Shown here piece by piece: positions 1 through 6,279 of a DNA stretch of 9,084 nt (its first letter is position 1; every line of letters begins with the position of its first letter). Position numbers and translations under genes: made by a program. The stretch lies in contig CAJCIJ010000030.1 of assembly GCA_903970315.1 (NCBI GenBank), forward strand, positions 1-9,084, written 5' to 3'. The notes under the pieces are model-generated. The model worked only from the letters and a program-made list of their open reading frames with translations, was not told where the DNA came from and did not search any database. This stretch comes from Actinomycetota bacterium (GTDB taxonomy: Bacteria > Actinomycetota > Thermoleophilia > Solirubrobacterales > Solirubrobacteraceae).

Positions 1-697
1 GGACCTGGTGGAGGCGGCTTCCCACGACGAGGGCGAGGAGATCCTGGAAGCGGTGGGCCACGACAAGGAGCTTGAGGCCGACATCTTCCAGGAGCTCGAC
101 GAGGAGCACCAGCTGGAGTTCCTGCGCGAGCGCTCCGACACCGAAGTGGCGGGCGTGCTTGCGCGCATGGAGACCGATGACGCCGCGGATCTACTGATGG
201 AGCTCGACCAGGATCGCCGCCTCCCCATTCTCGGTGCCATGCCGGCCACCAAGCAGCGCAAGATCCGCGGCCTGTTGGGCCACAACCCGCAGACTGCCGG
301 GGGTCTGATGAACCCCGACTTCGTGTCGGTGCCTGAGGGCGCGACCGTGGGGCGGGCGCTGGAGCTGGTACGCGCCAGCGAGCTGGCGCCCGAGCAGGTG
401 CAGACGGTCGTCGTGGTCGACTCCCGCGGCCAGCTTGCCGGCAGCGTGGCGGTAGCGGCGCTGGTCAAGGCCGACGCCGACAGCGCGATGGGCGGCCTGC
501 TTGACGACTCGCGCCTGATGGTCTCGGCGGAGGCCGATCTTCCGGAGATAGCGCTGCTGATGGCCGACTTCAACCTGATGTGCCTGACGGTGGTCGATGG
601 CGACGCGCGCCCGATTGGCGTGCTTGCCGTTGACGACATCCTGGAGCTGCTTCTGCCGGAGGATTGGCGCAGGCGTTTTGGAGGCGCACGGGACTAA
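1..697 (+). CDS. MgtE N-domain plus CBS-pair protein without channel domain (5' partial)
   Basis: The reading frame is open to the left edge, so the true start lies outside the window; about 231 residues are visible. The first ~95 residues are acidic, helical repeats (ELDEEHQLEF, MELDQDRR) like the MgtE_N superhelix. The join NPQTAGGLMNPDFVSV matches the MgtE linker into a CBS pair, and two CBS units follow, ending VLAVDDILELLLPEDWRRR. The frame stops there, where MgtE would continue into its five-helix magnesium channel, so this is a soluble cytosolic protein. In MgtE these two domains bind Mg2+ and close the channel when Mg2+ is plentiful. Similar detached proteins exist in actinobacteria, often with an N-terminal PRC-barrel, which could lie upstream here. 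The next gene is an NRAMP-family transporter on the same strand, so I infer a Mg2+ or nucleotide sensor acting on that transporter. The domain call is firm; the partner is inferred. Confidence 0.85.
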   Translation, partial: DLVEAASHDEGEEILEAVGHDKELEADIFQELDEEHQLEFLRERSDTEVAGVLARMETDDAADLLMELDQDRRLPILGAMPATKQRKIRGLLGHNPQTAGGLMNPDFVSVPEGATVGRALELVRASELAPEQVQTVVVVDSRGQLAGSVAVAALVKADADSAMGGLLDDSRLMVSAEADLPEIALLMADFNLMCLTVVDGDARPIGVLAVDDILELLLPEDWRRRFGGARD

Positions 698-932
698 GCG
701 CGGTGACCGCGGCTGATACCCTCATGCAGTCGGCTTTTGGCCGATCATTTACGGGATTTTTGCAATGGGCGATCACACCGGATACCAGGATTCAGAGCCG
801 CCGCGAAGTAGCTGCCCCGCGGCTGCCGTGCCGGACGCCCAGCCGCTCGCCGGACCCTGATCCGACGGGCTGAGGGCCTCCATCGGCCGCCGCGGCAAAC
901 AGGCTGCGAGCGCGCAGAAAGGAGGTCCAGCA
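698..932 (+). other. 235-base leader/intergenic region before the transporter gene
   Basis: No gene is seen here. A short hairpin (TCGGC 730-734 with GCCGA 740-744) follows the sensor gene, but it is not followed directly by a T run, so it is only a weak terminator candidate. A loose promoter-like pair, TTGCAA at 760-765 and GATACC at 781-786 (15-base spacing), could start a separate transporter transcript. The rest is GC-rich with small inverted repeats such as AGCCGC 796-801 and GCGGCT 819-824. I looked for M-box and yybP-ykoY (Mn2+) riboswitch landmarks because of the transporter downstream and did not find them. Confidence 0.4.
918..926 (+). promoter_or_regulatory. Strong ribosome binding site for the transporter
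   Basis: AAAGGAGGT lies six bases before the GTG at 933. It is a near-perfect Shine-Dalgarno sequence and fixes that GTG as the start. No other gene in the window has one this good. Confidence 0.85.
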
Positions 933-2588
933 GTGGCAACCAAGCGGCGCACCCCGCCGGCGGAGCCGACCACAGGCACCCGCGATCGCTACGTGCTGGA
1001 CTCTGCGCACACGGGCGACATCAAGGGCGCCTTCGGCACGATTCGCGAGCACGACGAGGTTCACCGCGGCCTGCGCTCGCGCACGCTTGCGCTGCTTGCG
1101 ATTCTCGGTCCCGGCCTGATCGTGATGGTCGGCGACAACGACGCCGGGGGCGTCGCCACCTACTCGCAGGCGGGCCAGAACTACGGGACAAGCCTGTTGT
1201 GGGTGCTGATCCTGCTCGTGCCCGTGCTGGTGGTCAATCAGGAGATGGTGGTGCGGCTGGGAGCGGTCACGGGGGTGGGCCATGCCAGGCTGATCAATGA
1301 GCGCTTTGGCCGCTTCTGGGGCCTGTTCAGCGTGGGTGACCTGTTCCTCCTGAACTTTCTGACGATCGTCACGGAGTTCATCGGCGTGAGCCTGGCACTT
1401 GGCTACCTCGGAGTGTCGATGTACGTGTCGGTTCCCCTGGCGGCCCTGGGCCTCGTGGCGATCACGGCAAGTGGCAGCTTTCGCTTCTGGGAGAGGGCCA
1501 TGTTCATCTTCGTGTTTGCGAACTTTCTCGTGGTCCCATTGCTGTTTCTCTCGCACCCGAATGCGGGCGCCATCGCGCGGCATCTGGTGATCCCGTCGAT
1601 TCACGGCGGTGCCACCTCCACGGCGGTGCTGTTGATCATCGGGATCGTGGGAACCACCGTGGCGCCCTGGCAGCTGTTCTTTCAGCAGTCAAACGTGATT
1701 GACAAGCGGATCACGCCACGGTGGATCAACTACGAGCGCCTCGACACCTGGATGGGAGCGTTCGTGGTCACCATCGGTGCCGCCGCCCTGATCGCGATCT
1801 CGGCGTTTGCCTTCTCGGGCACGCGCTACTTCGGTCACTTCGGCGACGCGGGCGTCACTGCGCTGGCGCTGGGCCACGTGCTCGGGCACACCGCGGGGGT
1901 GTTCTTTGCCGTTGTGTTGCTGAACGCCTCACTGATCGGCGCGGGCGCGCTGACGCTGTCGACCAGCTACGCCTTTGGCGACGTGTTCGGCACAAAGAGC
2001 TCGCTGCACCGTTCGTTCTCGGACGCCAAGTCCTTCTATGCGACGTTCGGGCTGCTGATCGCGGGCGCGGCGGGGATCGTGCTGATTCCCGGGGCTCCGC
2101 TGGGCGTGATCACGCTGGCGGTGCAGGCGCTGGCGGGGGTGCTGCTGCCGAGTGCCAGCGTGTTTCTGCTGCTTTTGTGCAACGACCGCGAGGTGCTCGG
2201 GCCGTGGCGCAACCCGCCGTGGCTGAATGTGCTCGCGAGCGTGATCGTGGCCACGCTCGTGCTGCTGTCGCTGGTGTTGATGGCAACCACGCTGTTCCCA
2301 GGAGTGGACGTGACGAGCGTGGCTCTTGGCGGCGGCGCCGTGACCGCAGTTGTACTTGCGGGGTTTGGCTTTGCGAGTCTGTGGGGCCGCCGCGGCGTGG
2401 CCGCCGTCACTGTGATCGACCACGCGCCCACGATTCCCAAGGAGCAGTGGACCATGCCGCCGCTGACGTTGCTGTCAAGACCGCAGTGGTCGATGGGACG
2501 GAAGGTCGCAATGATGACGCTGCGCGTCTATCTGCTGGTGTCGGTGATCCTGCTTGTGGTCAAGGCGGCACAGCTCGGCGGGGCCTGA
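933..2588 (+). CDS. NRAMP (SLC11)-family divalent cation transporter, probably an NRMT-type magnesium transporter
   Basis: This 551-residue inner-membrane protein has about eleven hydrophobic helices after a ~50-residue polar N-terminus. Helix 1 (about 52-75) reads GPGLIVMVGDNDAGG, the NRAMP unwound-helix site. Helix 6 (about 231-253) reads GIVGTTVAPWQLFFQQS, aligning with the usual GATxMPHxxYLHS. Metal-ligand positions are changed: the Asp (D70) is kept, the Asn of DPGN is Gly (G73), the helix 6 Ala is Thr (T241), the sulfur-donating Met is Ala (A244) and the following His is Trp (W246). Loss of that Met and Asn is what separates prokaryotic NRAMP-related magnesium transporters from the Mn/Fe carriers, so Mg2+ import is the best guess. 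The neighbouring MgtE-type sensor supports this. The GTG start is set by a strong ribosome binding site. Family membership is near certain; the magnesium substrate is inferred from motifs and context. Confidence 0.93.
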   Translation: MATKRRTPPAEPTTGTRDRYVLDSAHTGDIKGAFGTIREHDEVHRGLRSRTLALLAILGPGLIVMVGDNDAGGVATYSQAGQNYGTSLLWVLILLVPVLVVNQEMVVRLGAVTGVGHARLINERFGRFWGLFSVGDLFLLNFLTIVTEFIGVSLALGYLGVSMYVSVPLAALGLVAITASGSFRFWERAMFIFVFANFLVVPLLFLSHPNAGAIARHLVIPSIHGGATSTAVLLIIGIVGTTVAPWQLFFQQSNVIDKRITPRWINYERLDTWMGAFVVTIGAAALIAISAFAFSGTRYFGHFGDAGVTALALGHVLGHTAGVFFAVVLLNASLIGAGALTLSTSYAFGDVFGTKSSLHRSFSDAKSFYATFGLLIAGAAGIVLIPGAPLGVITLAVQALAGVLLPSASVFLLLLCNDREVLGPWRNPPWLNVLASVIVATLVLLSLVLMATTLFPGVDVTSVALGGGAVTAVVLAGFGFASLWGRRGVAAVTVIDHAPTIPKEQWTMPPLTLLSRPQWSMGRKVAMMTLRVYLLVSVILLVVKAAQLGGA

Positions 2589-2590
2589 GC

Positions 2591-3448
2591 GTGTCACTGC
2601 CATTTTGGGCGTCGATAGGCACACTCTCTTTGGTGCAGGGGGTGGTGGTGGCCGCGCCCGTTCGCTGGCCGCCGATGGCGATCCTTGACTCGGCGCGCGG
2701 ACGTGCCTGGGCGCTTGTGCCGGCCGGTTCGGTGGTGGTGTTCATCGTGGTGGTGGGCTCGATCGGAAACGCGGGTGCGCAAGCGCTGTCGTACCTGGCG
2801 CTCGGGGCCGTGCCCGTGCTGTGCGCGGTTGCGTTTCTGTTTGGCGGTGCCAGGCCGCAGCCGGCACGGGCGCTGGTGGCCGTGGCGCTTTTCGCGCTCG
2901 CGTGGGCCGATACGGGAGGCCTCCCCGGCCAGGCGGCGGCGGTTGTCCTGACCGCGGCCAGTTGTGTGACGCTGGGCTTTCTGATCGCCGGCGTGACCCC
3001 GGCCCGGGCGCTTGCGGTGGGGATCGTGGCGATGGCGGCCGTGGACTCCGCACTGGTGATCTCAGACCTCCTGCAACATCCCAACAACGTGCTCAACGCC
3101 GCCCACCCGCCGGCCGGCCTGCCGCGGCTGCAGGCGGCCACCTTCGGGACAGCGGTGATGGGCTACGGCGACCTCTTCGTGGCGGGCGCATTCGGCGGGC
3201 TTCTGGCGCTGCATGCCACCAGACAGACGCGCCTGATGGGCGCCGTGGCAGTCGCCGGCCTGGCGGTTGCCTTTGACCTCTTGTTCTTCTTCGTAGACGA
3301 GCTGCCGGCGACCGTACCGGTGGCAGCGGCACTGTTGTTGGGCGCCGGCTGGCAGCGGTACAGGGGTGCGCGCGGTGTGCCAATCGAAGGCACCATTGGA
3401 CACGAAGTTGCCGGCGACGGTGGGCGCTCGGGGCTGGGCATGCGGTAA
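2591..3448 (+). CDS. Nine-segment membrane protein with presenilin/SPP-like GxGD layout
   Basis: The GTG start lies two bases after the transporter stop, which suggests translational coupling; 285 residues. I count about nine hydrophobic segments: 5-22, 42-58, 63-85, 93-107, 114-135, 138-158, 183-207, 215-235 and 239-254. Three landmarks fall where presenilin and signal peptide peptidase carry theirs. D152 sits in segment 6 (AAVDSALV; the usual Tyr before the Asp is Val). GYGD at 191-194 in segment 7 lies within VMGYGDLFVAGAFGGLL, close to SPP's GLGDxxxxGxFxxLL. LPATVP at 238-243 precedes segment 9, like the PAL motif. If real, it would cut substrates within the membrane using D152 and D194. 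A prepilin peptidase (also GxGD) is less likely, because it has no cysteine-bearing cytosolic loop and the topology is different. Substrate is unknown. The tail (256-285) is polar and probably cytosolic. It could still be a non-proteolytic look-alike. Confidence 0.55.
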   Translation: MSLPFWASIGTLSLVQGVVVAAPVRWPPMAILDSARGRAWALVPAGSVVVFIVVVGSIGNAGAQALSYLALGAVPVLCAVAFLFGGARPQPARALVAVALFALAWADTGGLPGQAAAVVLTAASCVTLGFLIAGVTPARALAVGIVAMAAVDSALVISDLLQHPNNVLNAAHPPAGLPRLQAATFGTAVMGYGDLFVAGAFGGLLALHATRQTRLMGAVAVAGLAVAFDLLFFFVDELPATVPVAAALLLGAGWQRYRGARGVPIEGTIGHEVAGDGGRSGLGMR

Positions 3449-3469
3449 CCATGGGGCCGGCTGCGCGGC

Positions 3470-3475
3470 TAGTGT
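3470..3475 (+). promoter_or_regulatory. Candidate -10 element of a leaderless acyltransferase promoter
   Basis: TAGTGT ends ten bases before the ATG at 3486, and no Shine-Dalgarno sequence lies between. Actinobacterial leaderless genes often have a TANNNT box in just this place. No good -35 hexamer is seen upstream, so this is suggestive only. It would make the acyltransferase independent of the transporter cluster. Confidence 0.35.
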
Positions 3476-3485
3476 TTGTAGTGAC

Positions 3486-4346
3486 ATGCCCCAACCCAAT
3501 CCGGCGCTGAAACCTCAGGTCTACTCAGACCAACGCCCCGCGTCTGACTTTCAGCACTTTCACACCTGGGCGCGCAGCCACGGCGCCGACGCAATCCAGG
3601 ATCTGGTGCGCCTGGTGGTGGTCCCCTGGTGCATGCTCGTCTACCGAGCACGCGCTTCCGATGCTCCCAGCGTGCCCTCCAGCGGACCGGCGATCATCGC
3701 GCCCAACCACTTCTCGGCCCTTGACCACTTCTTTGTGGCGATGTACCTGCGCAGGCGCGTGCGCTTCATGGGCAAGTCACAACTCTTTGCCGGGCCGCTT
3801 GGCTGGGTGCTGATGCACGCGGGGGCATTCCCTGTGCGCAGGGGCCATCACGACGAGGAGGCCATCGCCACGGCGCTGGCGATCCTGGCGCGTGGAGGAG
3901 TCGTGGTGCTCTACCCCGAGGGCGGTCGCTCGCGCACCGACCAGATGGGCGACAGAGCGCGCCCGGGCGTGGGACGGCTGGCTCTGGAAAGCGGCGCGCC
4001 TGTGGTGCCCGCGGCGATCGTCGGCTCCCACCGGGCACGGCACTGGCGCCGGCTCCAGTTTCCGGCGGTCAGGGTTCGCTACGGCAGTCCACGCCGCTAC
4101 AGCCTGGCGCCGGGCGAGCGCATCGCAAGCCGCGAGCGCCAGCAGGCCGTGGCAGACGAGGTGCTGGCTGACGTGCGCCGGCTGTGGGCCGGTGGAGGGT
4201 TGGCGGTAGACGACCGCGCGGGCGCGCAATCGCCCTCACACCGCGGCCTGCGAGCGCCCAGAGTCCGCGCCGGAGTCCGGGCTCGGAAACCCGGCTCTGG
4301 AACTTTCTTGAACTTTCCAATAGGCAGGCCGCGCGGGCGGGTGTAG
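3486..4346 (+). CDS. PlsC-type 1-acyl-glycerol-3-phosphate acyltransferase-like protein
   Basis: A lysophospholipid acyltransferase-family protein of 286 residues, expected to move an acyl group onto a glycerophospholipid-type acceptor at the inner face of the membrane. The catalytic NHx4D box is NHFSALD at 74-80. Motif 2 is FPVRRG at 115-120, the substrate-binding PEGxRSR box is YPEGGRSR at 143-150 (Gly for the common Thr), and motif 4 is VPAAI at 174-178. A hydrophobic stretch at about 40-53 may dip into the membrane. The frame is open further upstream, to an ATG at 3366, but that would overlap the previous gene by 83 bases and add an unconserved segment, so I chose the ATG at 3486. The last ~45 residues are Arg/Pro/Gly-rich, lie beyond the domain and cover a hairpin, so the true end may be less meaningful than the frame suggests. 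The exact acceptor is unknown; many actinobacterial members act in complex lipid synthesis. Confidence 0.88.
   Translation: MPQPNPALKPQVYSDQRPASDFQHFHTWARSHGADAIQDLVRLVVVPWCMLVYRARASDAPSVPSSGPAIIAPNHFSALDHFFVAMYLRRRVRFMGKSQLFAGPLGWVLMHAGAFPVRRGHHDEEAIATALAILARGGVVVLYPEGGRSRTDQMGDRARPGVGRLALESGAPVVPAAIVGSHRARHWRRLQFPAVRVRYGSPRRYSLAPGERIASRERQQAVADEVLADVRRLWAGGGLAVDDRAGAQSPSHRGLRAPRVRAGVRARKPGSGTFLNFPIGRPRGRV
4271..4301 (+). terminator. Hairpin at the 3' end of the acyltransferase frame
   Basis: CCGGAG, one bulged T, then CCGGG (4271-4282) pairs with CCCGG-CTC-TGG (4291-4301) around an eight-base loop, giving eleven pairs including one G-T. It is followed by AACTTTCTTGAACTTTCC, which is T-rich for this DNA but not a clean T run. 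It lies inside the coding frame, 45 bases before the stop. It could be an imperfect terminator. The 10-base near repeat GAACTTTCTT/GAACTTTCCA follows at 4301-4320. Confidence 0.35.
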
Positions 4347-4547
4347 AACATCCCACGTGATGACGCACGACTTCTCACCAGCCGGAACCTCGTGTCCCCG
4401 TGGCGCCCAGGAGGACGGGAGCTACGCGTGCCGCTGTCTCATCGGAACGCGGCTGGTGGTCCAAGGGCCTAATCACATCTCCTCCAGAGCTGCGGGTCGG
4501 GCGTGCCGAGCGTCCGACCCGCGCTTCCGTTCTTCGCTGGGTTAGCG
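4347..4547 (+). other. Intergenic region before the type III polyketide synthase
   Basis: No convincing gene is seen in these 201 bases. A 62-codon open frame beginning GTG-ATG at 4357 ends two bases before the synthase start, but it lacks a ribosome binding site and resembles no protein. TAGGCA (4321-4326) and TAGAAC (4344-4349) are 17 bases apart and might be a weak promoter. The main structure is the hairpin at 4492-4522, listed separately. No T-box or known riboswitch core is recognised. Confidence 0.4.
4492..4522 (+). terminator. Strong GC hairpin just upstream of the synthase start
   Basis: GCGGGTCGG (4492-4500) is a perfect inverted repeat of CCGACCCGC (4514-4522) with a 13-base loop. 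It is followed by GCTTCCGTTCTTC, which is mildly T-rich. The hairpin ends 25 bases before the ATG at 4548. It fits an intrinsic terminator of the upstream transcript, or an attenuator if the synthase message starts farther upstream. I cannot choose between these from the sequence. Confidence 0.5.
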
Positions 4548-5747
4548 ATGGAGCACAGCCCAGGCGGCGGCGTTGTGGCCCGTCGGGCGCTTGAGCTCTC
4601 GCGCTCACGCATGTGGGCACAGCGCAACGCACCAGTGCGCCCGCCGGCTCGCGACTACAGGCGCCGAGCCGCCGCTCCGGCGGCCGACGAGCGCGCTCGT
4701 CGCGTCACACCGGCAAGCGTTGCCGGCGTGAGCTGCGCTTTCGCGCCAACCATCGGCCAGCAGGAGAGCTGGGACCTGTTCTTCGGCGCCCACTACGGCT
4801 ACGACGAGCGCGTGGCCAGCGTGTGGCGCAACTGCGGCGTGGACTCTCGCCACCACGTGGTCGACCCGGTAGCCGACGCCGACATCGCCTCCTGGGGGAC
4901 CGAGCGCCGCATGCAGCGCTTCGCCAAGGAGGCACTTTCGCTGTGCGTCTCGGCGGCGCACGGCGCTCTGGCTCAGGCGGGCTTGGATGCGGCAGCGGTG
5001 GACATGCTGACGGTCGTCTCCTCCACGGGTTACGGGATGCCCGGCGTGGACATCGAGCTCTGTCGCGAGCTGGGGCTGCGCCCGTCGCTGGCGCGGCTGC
5101 ACGTCGGGCACATGGGCTGCGTGGGGGGGCTCGCCGGTCTGGCGGCAACAGCCGACGCGGCGGCGGCGCGGGGGCAGGTGGGCCTGGTGGTGTGCATCGA
5201 GCTGGCAAGTCTGCACATCCAGCCCCCAAGTGGCGATTTCGATCAGGTGATCTCCCACGCGCTCTTCTCCGACGCTGCCAGCGCGGTAGCCGTGGTGCCC
5301 TCGGCAGGCGGTTTGACCGTGGTGGACCGCATCGCCGTCACCGACCCCGACAGCCAACACATGGTGCGCCTGGATGTCACAGACTCCGGCTTTCGAATCG
5401 GACTCTCGCCCGAGATCCCGCGGGTGCTGCGCGACCATGTCGCCGGCACGGTCACGGCGCTGCTTGCGCGCAGTGGGCTCGGCGTCGCCGACGTGGCCGG
5501 TTGGGCTGTTCACCCCGGAGGCCCGGCGATCCTTGACGTTGTGGCCGAGGAGTTGGACCTGGACCCCGCCGTGCTTGACTGTTCCCGTGGGGTGCTTCGT
5601 GACCACGGTCACTGCTCATCGGCGACCGCCTTCGTGGTGTTGGAGGACATCTGGCGGGGGGTCGGCTTGGAGGCCGGCGATCCGGTGGTGTTGATGGCGT
5701 TCGGCCCCGGCATGACCCTGCAGGCCGCTCTGCTTGTCGGCGGTTGA
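4548..5747 (+). CDS. Type III polyketide synthase (chalcone/stilbene synthase family), His in place of catalytic Asn
   Basis: A 399-residue homodimer-type ketosynthase that should extend a CoA-linked starter with malonyl-CoA. Family landmarks run in order: SSTGYGMPGVDIEL (158-171), LGLRPSLARL then GHMGCVGG with the nucleophile C191, DFDQVISHALFSDAASA (230-246), WAVHPGGPAILD with H322, and AFGPGMT (384-390) for the signature GFGPG loop. The third catalytic position, normally Asn in GNxSSA, reads GHCSSA (354-359), so H355 replaces it. The set becomes Cys-His-His, as in KAS I/II ketosynthases. The N-terminus is about 50 residues of Arg/Ala-rich sequence before the fold starts near residue 53, and there is no clear ribosome binding site, so the start could be GTG 4503 or ATG 4611. 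The acyltransferase upstream suggests a lipid product such as an alkylpyrone or alkylresorcinol, but the product cannot be predicted. Confidence 0.9.
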   Translation: MEHSPGGGVVARRALELSRSRMWAQRNAPVRPPARDYRRRAAAPAADERARRVTPASVAGVSCAFAPTIGQQESWDLFFGAHYGYDERVASVWRNCGVDSRHHVVDPVADADIASWGTERRMQRFAKEALSLCVSAAHGALAQAGLDAAAVDMLTVVSSTGYGMPGVDIELCRELGLRPSLARLHVGHMGCVGGLAGLAATADAAAARGQVGLVVCIELASLHIQPPSGDFDQVISHALFSDAASAVAVVPSAGGLTVVDRIAVTDPDSQHMVRLDVTDSGFRIGLSPEIPRVLRDHVAGTVTALLARSGLGVADVAGWAVHPGGPAILDVVAEELDLDPAVLDCSRGVLRDHGHCSSATAFVVLEDIWRGVGLEAGDPVVLMAFGPGMTLQAALLVGG

Positions 5748-5766
5748 GCCTCCATCGGCGCGTGTC

Positions 5767-6231
5767 GTGAGCAGGGCGGTGCTCGTGGGCTCGGTTGCCA
5801 TTGCAGCCGCCCTGGTAGCCGCGCCGGGCGTCCCAGCCCGGCTGCGGCCAGATCTCGCCTCGTCGTCGCACGTGCTTTCGGTGCGTGATGTCGCAAAGGT
5901 CCAGCCGGCCAGCAGCAACGGCGATGTAACCGTCGAGGTGGGGCCGGCCACAGGCACGCTGAAGGGGACGTTGCGATTCAGCTCCACTGTCGCAGGGGCG
6001 GTGTTTCACTTCACGTTCACGCTGCAAACCGGCGCCGGAACGATCTCGGGCTCCGGTCGGGGCACGCTGACGTTCGGACGGCGCCCGTATGCCAGCTTCC
6101 AGGGCAGCGGGTCCGTCGATCGCGGCAGCGGCGCCTACCTTCATGCCGCCGGCACCGGCCGCTTCTACGGCGCCGAAAACCGCATCACGCACTCCGGGAC
6201 GGTGCAGGTTCAAGCCAGCGTTCACTACTGA
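5767..6231 (+). CDS. Small secreted Gly/Thr/Ser-rich beta protein of unknown function
   Basis: I do not recognise a defined family. From the GTG at 5767 the product has 154 residues. Residues 3-20 form a hydrophobic signal-like segment after a single Arg, with a possible cleavage after VPA near 25. The mature part alternates short beta-like strands: TGTLKGTLRFSST, FHFTFTLQTGAGTISGSG, ASFQGSGSVDRGSGAYLHA, GTGRFYGAE, SGTVQVQASVHY. The style (GxGxxTF...GSGxY...AxGTGxFxG) recalls small secreted actinobacterial proteins with a calycin or allene-oxide-cyclase-like barrel. That is a resemblance of pattern only. The frame is open back to TTG 5734, inside the end of the polyketide synthase, so the two genes are adjacent or overlapping and probably share a transcript. 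No good ribosome binding site is seen at either start. A role in binding or shaping a polyketide product outside the cell is possible but untested. Confidence 0.6.
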   Translation: MSRAVLVGSVAIAAALVAAPGVPARLRPDLASSSHVLSVRDVAKVQPASSNGDVTVEVGPATGTLKGTLRFSSTVAGAVFHFTFTLQTGAGTISGSGRGTLTFGRRPYASFQGSGSVDRGSGAYLHAAGTGRFYGAENRITHSGTVQVQASVHY

Positions 6232-6239
6232 GCCGGCGC

Positions 6240-6268
6240 TTGCCAGCGCCCGCTGGCAGGAGTATCAT
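6240..6268 (+). promoter_or_regulatory. Sigma-70-type promoter for the padR-ABC operon
   Basis: TTGCCA (6240-6245) and TATCAT (6263-6268) are separated by 17 bases, the best promoter match in the window. Transcription would start near 6275. The spacer and most of the -35 box are taken up by a perfect palindrome (6241-6258). Confidence 0.65.
6241..6258. promoter_or_regulatory. Perfect palindrome overlapping the -35 box
   Basis: TGCCAGCG-CC-CGCTGGCA has two perfect 8-base arms with a 2-base centre. Its place over the -35 element and spacer fits an operator. It also lies 10 bases after the stop of the upstream gene, so it could be part of a terminator, but no T run follows. Confidence 0.5.
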
Positions 6269-6279
6269 CGACTCACATC

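Noticed and set aside
698..932. M-box (Mg2+) or yybP-ykoY (Mn2+) riboswitch
   Set aside because: The conserved core sequences of either class are not visible, though a divergent form cannot be excluded by eye.
792..1604. 270-codon open frame on the minus strand
   Set aside because: It is the complement of the transporter gene, with His/Gln/Arg-rich low-complexity translation and no recognisable domain.
1721..2590. Open frame extending upstream of the GxGD protein through the transporter gene
   Set aside because: It is Arg-rich shadow sequence in another frame of the transporter; the membrane protein's hydrophobic pattern begins only at the GTG at 2591.
3366..3485. Upstream ATG at 3366 as start of the acyltransferase
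   Set aside because: It would overlap the preceding gene by 83 bases and add 40 unconserved residues; the ATG at 3486 follows a plausible -10 box.
4357..4545. 62-codon frame that could be a leader peptide of the synthase
   Set aside because: It has no ribosome binding site, no repeated regulatory codons and no protein-like pattern, and it runs through the hairpin.
4605..5612. 335-codon open frame on the minus strand
   Set aside because: It lies wholly opposite the polyketide synthase, whose motifs are unmistakable; a long antisense frame is common at this GC content.
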